Below, in pieces: positions 1 through 5,804 of a stretch of DNA of 6,618 bases (the first letter of the stretch is position 1; each line of letters starts with the position of its first letter). Both the position numbers and the translations under genes were made by a program. Source of the DNA: Gammaproteobacteria bacterium (GTDB lineage Bacteria; Pseudomonadota; Gammaproteobacteria; Pseudomonadales; Pseudohongiellaceae); NCBI GenBank assembly GCA_002684935.1, contig NYWC01000036.1, forward strand, positions 13,157 through 19,774, read 5' to 3'. Under the pieces are notes generated by a model. It was not told the DNA's origin. It searched no databases and saw only the letters and a list, made by a program, of their open reading frames with translations.

Positions 1-110
1 TAGAAATCAGTAATCAATTATGGGAATATCCCAGCTAAACTGGATGGTAAGGCATTGATTTTACACGATGACTTGGCCGCTTCGCCGTTCAATTAGTACG
101 CTAAAAGTGC

Positions 111-116
111 TAATAT
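111..116 (+). promoter_or_regulatory. Possible -10 element for the cytochrome-monooxygenase operon
   Basis: TAATAT matches the sigma-70 -10 consensus at four of six positions. TTCAAT at 88-93, 17 bases upstream, is a poor -35 match (three of six). Placement about 95 bases before the start codon would leave a leader containing the 169-184 palindrome. This is a weak visual match in AT-rich sequence; other hexamers in 1-210 could serve. I see no convincing gene in 1-210. The three forward frames meet stops at 1-3, 11-13 and 36-38, so at most the last residues of an upstream gene could be present. Confidence 0.2.
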
Positions 117-168
117 GTAAGAGTGTTAGATCGTGCTGCACGTCCAGCATTTGCCCGAATTACAAAAT

Positions 169-184
169 CATGTCTGAAGACATG
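169..184. repeat. Interrupted palindrome in the operon leader
   Basis: CATGTCT (169-175) and AGACATG (178-184) are perfect 7-base inverted arms separated by GA. Two further A-T pairs can form outside one T-T mismatch. It lies 26 bases before the ATG at 211 and 12 bases before the ribosome binding site. The symmetry and position fit a dimeric repressor or activator site, or a small hairpin in the 5' untranslated leader. No regulator is recognised from the sequence, and no regulator gene is in the window. Confidence 0.5.
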
Positions 185-196
185 TTTCAAAGCTAT

Positions 197-202
197 GAGG
201 AG
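197..202 (+). promoter_or_regulatory. Ribosome binding site of the cytochrome-monooxygenase gene
   Basis: GAGGAG with an 8-base spacer precedes the ATG at 211. It is the clearest Shine-Dalgarno match on the plus strand of this window and fixes the start codon. Confidence 0.8.
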
Positions 203-210
203 TAGCAATT

Positions 211-1653
211 ATGCGCATTAAAACTGCGAGTTCCCTGCTAAGCGGCGCCGCATTGACAGCATTGATGTCATTGCCAGCGACCGTTTTCGCGCAGTCAGAC
301 GAAGTTACCTTTCACAAAGATATTGAGCCAATTCTGCAGCGCAGCTGCCAAAACTGCCACCGCGAGGATGGCGCTGGCCCAATGCCGCTTGTTACCTACG
401 AACAAGTTGCTCCCTACGCTGGCCTGATCGAATACAAAACCGGCCTTCGCGACCGCGCAGGCGCGATGCCGCCCTGGTACATGGAGAAGGACATCGGTAT
501 ACAGGATTACAAAGATGATCCCTCATTGAGCGATGAAGAATTAGCTGCTATCTCATCCTGGGCTCGCACCGGCACCCCCAAGGGGGATATGGCCGACGCG
601 CCGGAGCCTCTGGTGTTCGATGACAGCATCAAGTGGCGAGCCGGTGAGCCTGACCTAGTCGTAGTTATGGACAATATCACCAAACTGGCTGGCACAGCGG
701 ACTGGTGGGGGGAGATTCCTTCCGCGCCAACTGGACTTACCAAAGATCGCTATGTGAAGTCAGTCGAAGTCATTGAAGTCAATGACGTACCTTCCGCGGG
801 CAGCGGCCGAGAAACGGTCGGCGGGCGCTATATCTTCCACCATATGATCTGGGCTACCGCCCAAATGGACGAGAATGGTGATCGCATGCCAGGCCTGGCG
901 ATTCCCTGGCCAGTGCACGAAGTTGGTCGTAATGCGGACATCTTTGATGAGGATGCAGGTCGCCTGCTGCGCGCCGGCTCCTGGATCGTCTCAGACTCGG
1001 TTCACTTGCACTCCAACGGCATCGATACTACCGGGCACATGGAAATCGGCTTTAGATTCCACGATGAGGACTATAAGCCCGCATACCAGAACGCTTTTAT
1101 CGGCCTGGGCAACGGCGTAGATATAAGTATTCAAGGCAACACGGCTGACCAGGAACTACACGCCTACACGGTGCTAAATCAACACACCAAGGTCATCTCC
1201 TTCGAACCTCACCTGCACGCTCCTGGCGAGCGTATGTGTCTGGAAGCGATCTGGGGCTATACCATCGAGACCCTGTCCTGCGTTGGTTATGACCACAACT
1301 GGGTGCGTGGCTATCCTTACGCTGATCAGGCGGCCCCCCTGCTGCCAAAAGGCACCATTCTGCACATTGTGGGGTACATGAATAACACCGAGACCAACCC
1401 CAATGTACCGGACCCCCGTAACTGGCAGGGCTCAGGCAATCGCTCAGTGACCAACATGTTCATTGACCTCGGTATTCGCGTCACCATGACCGATGATCAG
1501 TTCTACGAAGCCATGGAGGAACGTCGCCAAGTGCTCGACCTGGGGCCAAACGATCACGTCATTGGATGCCCGTTATGCGGAGCGCCACTGGTCGCACCGA
1601 TTGCAGACAGTGACGACGATGATTTGAATACTGCTGCAACCGACGACGATTAA
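211..1653 (+). CDS. Exported heme c-copper type II monooxygenase-like fusion protein
   Basis: A 480-residue protein. Residues 1-27 form a Sec signal peptide ending VFA before Q28, so it should act in the periplasm. Residues about 33-125 are a small c-type cytochrome domain: C46-Q-N-C49-H50 binds heme, and M86 in a GAMPPW motif is the likely sixth ligand. Residues about 140-425 resemble the PHM/dopamine beta-monooxygenase fold. Aligning by eye to PHM, H210-H211 and H267 would form the CuH site, and H334-x-H336 plus M416 the CuM site. C343 and C357 could form a disulfide. An extra CPLC motif (C453, C456) and an Asp-rich tail end the protein. PHM enzymes hydroxylate C-H bonds with O2 and take electrons from ascorbate; here the fused heme could deliver them (inference). 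The substrate is unknown. It is the first gene of an operon with the secreted protein 18 bp downstream. Domain calls are firm for the cytochrome and good for the copper fold; activity is unproven. Confidence 0.85.
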   Translation: MRIKTASSLLSGAALTALMSLPATVFAQSDEVTFHKDIEPILQRSCQNCHREDGAGPMPLVTYEQVAPYAGLIEYKTGLRDRAGAMPPWYMEKDIGIQDYKDDPSLSDEELAAISSWARTGTPKGDMADAPEPLVFDDSIKWRAGEPDLVVVMDNITKLAGTADWWGEIPSAPTGLTKDRYVKSVEVIEVNDVPSAGSGRETVGGRYIFHHMIWATAQMDENGDRMPGLAIPWPVHEVGRNADIFDEDAGRLLRAGSWIVSDSVHLHSNGIDTTGHMEIGFRFHDEDYKPAYQNAFIGLGNGVDISIQGNTADQELHAYTVLNQHTKVISFEPHLHAPGERMCLEAIWGYTIETLSCVGYDHNWVRGYPYADQAAPLLPKGTILHIVGYMNNTETNPNVPDPRNWQGSGNRSVTNMFIDLGIRVTMTDDQFYEAMEERRQVLDLGPNDHVIGCPLCGAPLVAPIADSDDDDLNTAATDDD

Positions 1654-1671
1654 GTAGACCGGGGAAAGAAA

Positions 1672-2610
1672 ATGTATGGAAAGAAGATTGGACTAGGCAG
1701 ACTTGCGGGAATATTGTCAGCTCTGCTTACCTGTGTTTTGCTAGTGATGTCTGCGGCAGTAACCGCGCAGAGCTATCGCTCAGGGCAACATGTGGAGCCG
1801 GCATTTGAAGGCTGGCGTCCAAATCCGGATGGGACGTTCAGTTTTATGTTTGGTTACATGAACGAAAACTGGGAAGAAGAGCTGACGGTTCCTGTGGGGG
1901 AGAACAATTATTTCTCACCCGGCGAAGCGGACCAGGGACAGCCTACTCACTTTTTGCCGCGGCGCAATCGCTTCCATTTCGAAGTGACGGTGCCGGCCGA
2001 CTGGGGAGACCGTGAGTTAGTCTGGACGCTCGACGTTAACGGCGCTGAACGCAAGGCCTACGCCACCTTGCGACAGGACTATCTGGTAGACAATATGGTA
2101 ATCGCATCGGAAACCGGATCCCTGGGTGCTGGCACCAGCAGTCCGGAATCTCGCGCCAATGTGCCGCCGGTGGTTACCGTGCAAGGGGACCGTGTTCGCG
2201 TCGCGCGCGTGGGTGAACCGATCAAGCTGATCACCCATGTGTGGGATGACGGCCTACCTAAGGCCCGACGCGAATCGACCATCACCTCTGATGATTTGAT
2301 GAGTCGGATGCAACGCCCGCCCTCCAGAGTCACCGTCGGCAAGGTCAACGGATTGTTCCTGTCATGGAACGTCTATCGTGGCGAGGGCAATGCCAACTTC
2401 GATCCGCCTTACCCAAAACCGTGGGAAGACACCCGTACCTCAGCAAACTCTCCATGGGGCGCCCTGTGGCTGCCACCAGAGGTACCAGAAGGCGGTCTCT
2501 ATGAGGTTGAAGTGTCCTTCGATGAGCCAGGCACTTATGTGCTATGGGCACGCGCTGATGATGGCGGCCTCTACCATGATGGTTATGTCACGGTGCATGT
2601 TTCCGAATAA
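1672..2610 (+). CDS. Exported beta-rich protein of unknown function, operon partner of the monooxygenase
   Basis: I do not recognise a named family for this 312-residue protein. Residues 1-32 are a signal peptide with a basic start, a long hydrophobic core and a VTA cleavage site before Q33, predicting a periplasmic or secreted product. Two parts can be seen. Residues about 40-135 are rich in aromatics and alternating beta-strand patterns (EGWRPNPDGTFSF, FGYMNENW, FHFEVTVP). Residues about 165-310 look like an immunoglobulin/PKD-type beta sandwich, ending with a GTYVLWARADDGG stretch and a VTVHV strand. No Cys remains after the signal peptide and no catalytic motif is evident. The start ATG at 1672 is preceded by a purine-rich GGGGAAAG. 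The 18-bp gap to the upstream gene and the shared terminator imply co-transcription, so it may be a structural, docking or substrate-binding partner of the monooxygenase (inference). Confidence 0.8.
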   Translation: MYGKKIGLGRLAGILSALLTCVLLVMSAAVTAQSYRSGQHVEPAFEGWRPNPDGTFSFMFGYMNENWEEELTVPVGENNYFSPGEADQGQPTHFLPRRNRFHFEVTVPADWGDRELVWTLDVNGAERKAYATLRQDYLVDNMVIASETGSLGAGTSSPESRANVPPVVTVQGDRVRVARVGEPIKLITHVWDDGLPKARRESTITSDDLMSRMQRPPSRVTVGKVNGLFLSWNVYRGEGNANFDPPYPKPWEDTRTSANSPWGALWLPPEVPEGGLYEVEVSFDEPGTYVLWARADDGGLYHDGYVTVHVSE

Positions 2611-2645
2611 CCACAAGCACTGCATCAGCGCCAATAGCTCAGCAC

Positions 2646-2680
2646 AGAAAAAAGGGGGCATCGAGCCCCCTTCTTTTATA
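2646..2680. terminator. Bidirectional intrinsic terminator
   Basis: AAGGGGGC (2652-2659), loop ATCGA, and GCCCCCTT (2665-2672) form a perfect 8-bp stem. On the plus strand it is followed by TTCTTTTA, ending the operon that stops at 2610. Read on the minus strand the stem is followed by six T residues, so it is also a good terminator for the convergent CopC-like gene, whose stop lies about 100 bases away at 2776. Confidence 0.9.
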
Positions 2681-2775
2681 TTCCATGGTAAGCGTATTTT
2701 CATAAGATATTTGCGGGTTAAATCGCAGCCCCGCTTGCCCTCTCTTCAAACCAGCTGCAGGTATCGGAGAACAGC

Positions 2776-3414
2776 CTAATTGCCGTTATCGGGGTTACTC
2801 GCAGGGAACTCTTGTGGGTCCAGATTTATGGTGAAAGGTGGGTCAAAACGGCGCGGTTCCTGATCTATTATAATTTGTGTGCGAGGTGGCGCTACATACT
2901 GAATGGATGGATCACCATAACGCTGCCGCATCACCAACTCTTCCGCTGCTTTGTGAAACGAAGGTGCCCGGGCTTCGGGACCAAAGGCAAAACTGAAACT
3001 GCCGCGAATTAATTGGTCATTGACTCCGAGAATAGCCCAATCCGCGGTATAATATTGGGCGCTGTCGAGTTGCGGCAACGGCAGAATATAACGTTGGCCG
3101 GGTCGCGGATTATAGCGGAATCGAATATCAACCCAGTCTCGGCTTTCATTGCGTAGCGTCAGCTTGACCAGACGCACCGCGCGTGGAAATTGAATACTCA
3201 ATTCCGCGGGTGCCGAACCGAGCACTTCGTCATTACCCGGTGCGGTGAGCATTTGGCTCAGCAGCTGTTCGGTGGCCTGGGTATAGGAAACATTGGCTGC
3301 AGCCCGAGGCTGTGCCTTAGCAAGCTGCAATGGGGCTGATACCACCAGTGCGCAGAGCAGCCCGGACAGAAAGGTTTTTCCAGTAACGGAGAGTTTTGCG
3401 AAATTAATGGCCAT
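2776..3414 (-). CDS. Exported CopC-like protein lacking canonical copper ligands (paralogue 1)
   Basis: A 212-residue protein from the ATG at 3414; a TTG at 3432 would add six residues (CAR-type polar extension), but neither has a good ribosome binding site, so ATG is preferred. Residues 1-34 are a signal peptide ending AKA before Q35. Residues about 56-146 follow the CopC pattern: an LTAPGNDEVL start, an APAELSIQF strand, then YYTADW and GSFSFAFG strands. CopC proteins are small periplasmic copper carriers. In P. syringae CopC the motif between these last strands is Asp-x-His; here it is N132-D-Q134. H154 is the only His of the mature chain and there is no Cys, so classical CopC copper binding looks unlikely. 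A 65-residue Pro/Arg/Asp-rich tail of unknown role follows the domain. It is divergent from the thioesterase gene and clearly related to the protein at 4442-4936. Family assignment is by pattern, not by database search. Confidence 0.72.
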   Translation of the reverse strand: MAINFAKLSVTGKTFLSGLLCALVVSAPLQLAKAQPRAAANVSYTQATEQLLSQMLTAPGNDEVLGSAPAELSIQFPRAVRLVKLTLRNESRDWVDIRFRYNPRPGQRYILPLPQLDSAQYYTADWAILGVNDQLIRGSFSFAFGPEARAPSFHKAAEELVMRQRYGDPSIQYVAPPRTQIIIDQEPRRFDPPFTINLDPQEFPASNPDNGN

Positions 3415-3474
3415 AGTCAGACGAGCACACAAACTAAAATCTGATAATCATTAATAGCCTTAGAATACCATAGT

Positions 3475-3488
3475 TTGTTGCTCAACAA
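3475..3488. repeat. Short inverted repeat in the divergent intergenic region
   Basis: TTGTTG (3475-3480), CT, CAACAA (3483-3488) is a perfect 6-base interrupted palindrome. It lies in the 124-bp region between the divergent CopC-like and thioesterase genes, about 60 bases upstream of the first and 50 of the second, where a shared operator could sit. I could not identify convincing -35/-10 pairs for either gene. The arms are low in complexity, so chance is plausible. Confidence 0.3.
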
Positions 3489-3538
3489 CCCCCTCACACA
3501 AAGGCATCACAAGCCACTACATCCCGGACAGTAGCCAT

Positions 3539-4345
3539 ATGAATCAATCAGATTTTCCTTTGATACTGGAAGAGCTGGAGCGCAGCAAAGATAACACCAC
3601 CCAATTCTCTGAAGCCTGGTCGCAGGGTCGTTCAGCCTTCGGTGGCCTAGCAGCAGCCTTTGCCGTGACCGGCATGCGTAAGCTGATTCCAGCAGATATT
3701 CCGATACGCGCTCTGTTGGTGTCTTTCATTGCACCTCTGCCACCGGGCAGAGTGCAGGTTAAAGCAAGGATTCAGCGGCAGGGTCGCAACGTGACCCAGT
3801 TAGTTGGAGAAGTGTATTCTGGCGATCAAATCTGTTTGCAGGCAATGGGAGTGTTTGGGATTGAACGACCTGGACTTGAGATAGCGGCCGCCACGGCAGA
3901 ACTGCCTCTGCTCGATCAGGGCATAAGTTTCACTCAGCATGCAGAACGACAACCGGCTTTTCTGCGTTACTTCGACGGATATTGGACCAGTCCAGGCATG
4001 CCGTTTTCCGGCCACGCCGCTCGCGACCTTAGTCTCTGGGTGAAACATCGGGTTGAGCTACCCGAGTATCCAATTGAGAAGCTGGTTGCTATCGCCGACA
4101 TTCCACCTCCCGTGATCCTCTCTCACTTTCAAAAGCCACCCGTCCCATCCAGTTCATTAACTTGGGCGCTGGAATTCGTACAAACCCCGGACAAGGTTAA
4201 CAGCGAATGGTTTCACTTGCAGTTCATCACCGAAGCAGCGGCTAATGGTTATACCCAGCAATCTGGGAAAATATTTGACGAGACGGGACAGCTATGTGCC
4301 TTATCGCGCCAGTGCATGGTGTACTTCGATTCACCGCGCCCCTAA
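3539..4345 (+). CDS. TesB-like acyl-CoA thioesterase (double hotdog)
   Basis: A 268-residue cytoplasmic protein without signal peptide or membrane segments. It has the two-hotdog layout of TesB-type thioesterases, which hydrolyse acyl-CoA to free acid and CoA. The first hotdog (about 10-110) holds the helix start WSQGRSAFGGLAAA (27-40) and the strands LLVSFIAPLPPGRV and GRNVTQLVGEVY. The second (about 140-265) ends with NGYTQQSGKIFDETGQLCALSRQ and strand CMVYF. By alignment to E. coli TesB, Q258 matches catalytic Gln278 and T231 lies close to Thr228, but the position of Asp204 in the LDHxMWF motif is T208 (SLTWALEF). I recall such a Thr in a common TesB-related branch, so it may mark a subfamily rather than an inactive enzyme. 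The acyl substrate is unknown. The ATG at 3539 has only a weak upstream GGACAG. The gene sits between two CopC-like genes, a pairing with no obvious metabolic sense. Confidence 0.8.
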   Translation: MNQSDFPLILEELERSKDNTTQFSEAWSQGRSAFGGLAAAFAVTGMRKLIPADIPIRALLVSFIAPLPPGRVQVKARIQRQGRNVTQLVGEVYSGDQICLQAMGVFGIERPGLEIAAATAELPLLDQGISFTQHAERQPAFLRYFDGYWTSPGMPFSGHAARDLSLWVKHRVELPEYPIEKLVAIADIPPPVILSHFQKPPVPSSSLTWALEFVQTPDKVNSEWFHLQFITEAAANGYTQQSGKIFDETGQLCALSRQCMVYFDSPRP

Positions 4346-4368
4346 CAGAGAGAAACGCGAGCGAACGG

Positions 4369-4390
4369 GCTAGGAACAGCTGCTGCTAGC
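4369..4390 (+). repeat. Weak stem-loop between the thioesterase and CopC-like genes
   Basis: GCTAG (4369-4373) and CTAGC (4386-4390) can pair around a 12-base loop that itself contains CAGCTG. No T-tract follows, so this is not a convincing terminator. The rest of the 96-bp spacer shows nothing clear. Confidence 0.2.
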
Positions 4391-4441
4391 CGCTAGAATT
4401 ATGGACTATACGAACTACGCCCGATTGGTAAAATTAGCGTT

Positions 4442-4936
4442 ATGACCCAGAGTATTCAACGCCTCCTGCTCTCTACCCTCGCTACGGGCATCTTAAGCTG
4501 CGCTGCGGTGCCAGCTCTGGCCCAACACAGCCATGGCATTCTTACCCCCGGCGTAACGTTTCCCAAGGATGATTCAGTGCTTAATCAGGCTCCGCGCATG
4601 ATCACAATGAGCTTCAGGATCGATGTTAGGTTACTGAAACTTGCGCTGTATTCCGCAGAAGGTGAGTGGATCAATATCGGTTTCGTCTACGATCCGGAAT
4701 TAAAGAATAATAATTTTGTACTACCCATTCCAAGCGAGTTACCAGAATCAGCATACTATATCGCACAGTGGTCAGTGACCGATGACCGCCGCGGGCTAGT
4801 GAATGGTGAATTCAAATTTGCGTTTGGAGACGGCGCCATACCCCCTTCAGAAACAATAGAGCTTGAATCAGCAGGCAAAGTCGAGGTGTTACCTGACACT
4901 GGATCGTACCGCACCGAATCGGTTGTACCCAACTAA
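4442..4936 (+). CDS. Exported CopC-like protein lacking canonical copper ligands (paralogue 2)
   Basis: A 164-residue protein. Residues 1-27 form a signal peptide with an ALA site before Q28; C20 in ILSC is an imperfect lipobox, so lipoprotein processing is a less likely alternative. Residues about 33-130 show the CopC-like pattern: LTPGVTFPKDDSVL, APRMITMSF, then YYIAQW and GEFKFAFG. The Asp-x-His copper motif of P. syringae CopC is replaced by R116-R-G118. The only histidines of the mature chain are H29 and H31, at its very N-terminus (Q-H-S-H-G), where CopC also has a copper-binding His. It shares several blocks with the protein encoded at 2776-3414 (EWINIGFVYDP against DWVDIRFRYNP; FVLPIP against YILPLP), so the two are paralogues, but this one lacks the long tail. 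It starts 96 bp after the thioesterase, without a clear ribosome binding site, and could be transcribed separately or with it. Confidence 0.72.
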   Translation: MTQSIQRLLLSTLATGILSCAAVPALAQHSHGILTPGVTFPKDDSVLNQAPRMITMSFRIDVRLLKLALYSAEGEWINIGFVYDPELKNNNFVLPIPSELPESAYYIAQWSVTDDRRGLVNGEFKFAFGDGAIPPSETIELESAGKVEVLPDTGSYRTESVVPN

Positions 4937-5043
4937 AGCCCTGGCTATTGCCAAAGCTATTCTAGCCCACGCAATGAACGTCTGTTCGACCAATTACTGT
5001 GCGCCGTCCATACGCAATTGCCCGGTCTGTCACTGCATACCTT

Positions 5044-5067
5044 AGGCTTTATTTGAACTTAAAGCCT
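5044..5067. repeat. Stem-loop overlapping the nfsA stop codon, possible weak terminator
   Basis: AGGCTTTA (5044-5051) and TAAAGCCT (5060-5067) form a perfect 8-bp stem with an 8-base loop. It contains the last codons and TAA stop of nfsA on the minus strand and lies about 107 bases after the plus-strand CopC-like gene. Neither strand has a T-tract next to the stem, so it may be a processing or transcript-end hairpin rather than a standard intrinsic terminator. The remaining 4937-5043 spacer shows no gene. Confidence 0.35.
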
Positions 5068-5786
5068 TGCCCGGCTAGAAACTCCCGCATGTGCGGCCTG
5101 GATTTTTCCGATAAAAGGGTCGCCACCTGCTCGCTCCAGCTAATACCATGCCCACCCCCAGTTCGAGTGCGATAATAATCGCGTACAGCCTCGTCATAGC
5201 CGGCGATACTTTCCTGGTCTCCGTCCTCTTTATACACATCTTGCTTCACTACGACCGGAACAGGAAGTCGAGGCTTCACTTCAGGGTCCTGATCAGGATA
5301 ACCCAGGCACAGTCCAAACACTGGATACACGCCCCTCGGCAGCTGCAGCAGTTCCGACACCGGGCCTGGATTATTACGGAGGCCTCCGATGTAGCAAATA
5401 CCTAGATCGACTGACTCGGCTGCGGTGACCAGGCTCTGGGCCATCAACGCGACATCCACCGTGGCAATGATAAAATGCTCAGTGAAATCACCCTCAAAGG
5501 GTTTTTCATAGGCATCACAGTAGTTTCCTGCCCGCTTAAGGTCGGCACAGAACACCAGGAACTCTGCTGCCGTTTCCACATATTTCTGATTACCAGCCAG
5601 TTCAGCAAGCTTGCTGCGGTTAGCTGGATCAGTCACACGGATGATGGTTGATCCCTGCAGGAAACTGGAAGTTGCTGCAGCCTGCCCCGCCTCAAACAGG
5701 GATTGCAGCAGTTCCGCTGCAATAGGCTCAGGTCTGAATTTGCGAATACTACGGTGCGACTTCAGCAAGTCGATTACTGAACTCAT
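5049..5786 (-). CDS. nfsA: Oxygen-insensitive NADPH nitroreductase, NfsA type
   Basis: A 245-residue cytoplasmic flavoprotein, close in length to E. coli NfsA (240). It resembles that enzyme along its whole length: HRSIRKFRPEPI (11-22), TSSFLQGSTIIRVTD (39-53), AAEFLVFCAD (73-82), AESVDLGICYIGGLRNNP (123-140), VFGLCLGYP (156-164), KPRLP (171-175) and YYRTR (204-208). NfsA uses FMN and NADPH to reduce nitroaromatics, quinones and related compounds by two-electron steps. The HRS motif near the N-terminus and KPRLP belong to the FMN-contacting segments of the family, and R208 aligns with the Arg203 of E. coli NfsA linked to NADPH binding. The ATG at 5786 is supported by AAGGA (5794-5798 on the complement) at a 7-base spacing. 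It follows the serine hydrolase gene by 18 bp and is probably its operon partner. No SoxRS/MarA-type site can be placed because the operon promoter is outside the window. Confidence 0.93.
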   Translation of the reverse strand: MSSVIDLLKSHRSIRKFRPEPIAAELLQSLFEAGQAAATSSFLQGSTIIRVTDPANRSKLAELAGNQKYVETAAEFLVFCADLKRAGNYCDAYEKPFEGDFTEHFIIATVDVALMAQSLVTAAESVDLGICYIGGLRNNPGPVSELLQLPRGVYPVFGLCLGYPDQDPEVKPRLPVPVVVKQDVYKEDGDQESIAGYDEAVRDYYRTRTGGGHGISWSEQVATLLSEKSRPHMREFLAGQGFKFK

Positions 5787-5793
5787 GGCATTT

Positions 5794-5798
5794 TCCTT
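5794..5798 (-). promoter_or_regulatory. Ribosome binding site of nfsA
   Basis: AAGGA read on the minus strand, 7 bases before the ATG at 5786. It lies in the 18-bp gap after the stop codon of the upstream hydrolase gene, so nfsA is translated from its own site within the shared transcript. Confidence 0.75.
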
Positions 5799-5804
5799 CA
5801 GCGA

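Noticed and set aside
21..33. TGGGA-ATA-TCCCA inverted repeat near the left edge.
   Set aside because: The arms are only 5 bases and it is nearly 180 bases from the start codon with no promoter beside it; chance is likely.
132..142. CGTGC-T-GCACG small palindrome in the leader.
   Set aside because: Five-base arms around a single base are too short to call an operator when a better palindrome lies nearby.
756..781. Three GAAGTCA direct repeats spaced 9-10 bases inside the monooxygenase gene.
   Set aside because: They encode a plain beta-strand (VKSVEVIEVN) with repeated Val/Glu codons; no sign of a separate element.
2378..2779. A 133-codon open frame overlapping the end of the secreted-protein gene on the same strand.
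   Set aside because: Most of it is an out-of-frame shadow of the real gene, it runs through the terminator hairpin, and its product has no recognisable domain.
4863..5045. A 60-codon frame overlapping the end of CopC-like paralogue 2.
   Set aside because: It begins inside the real gene in another frame, has no ribosome binding site, and shows no family features; a frameshifted tail of the CopC-like gene is not needed since the domain is complete.
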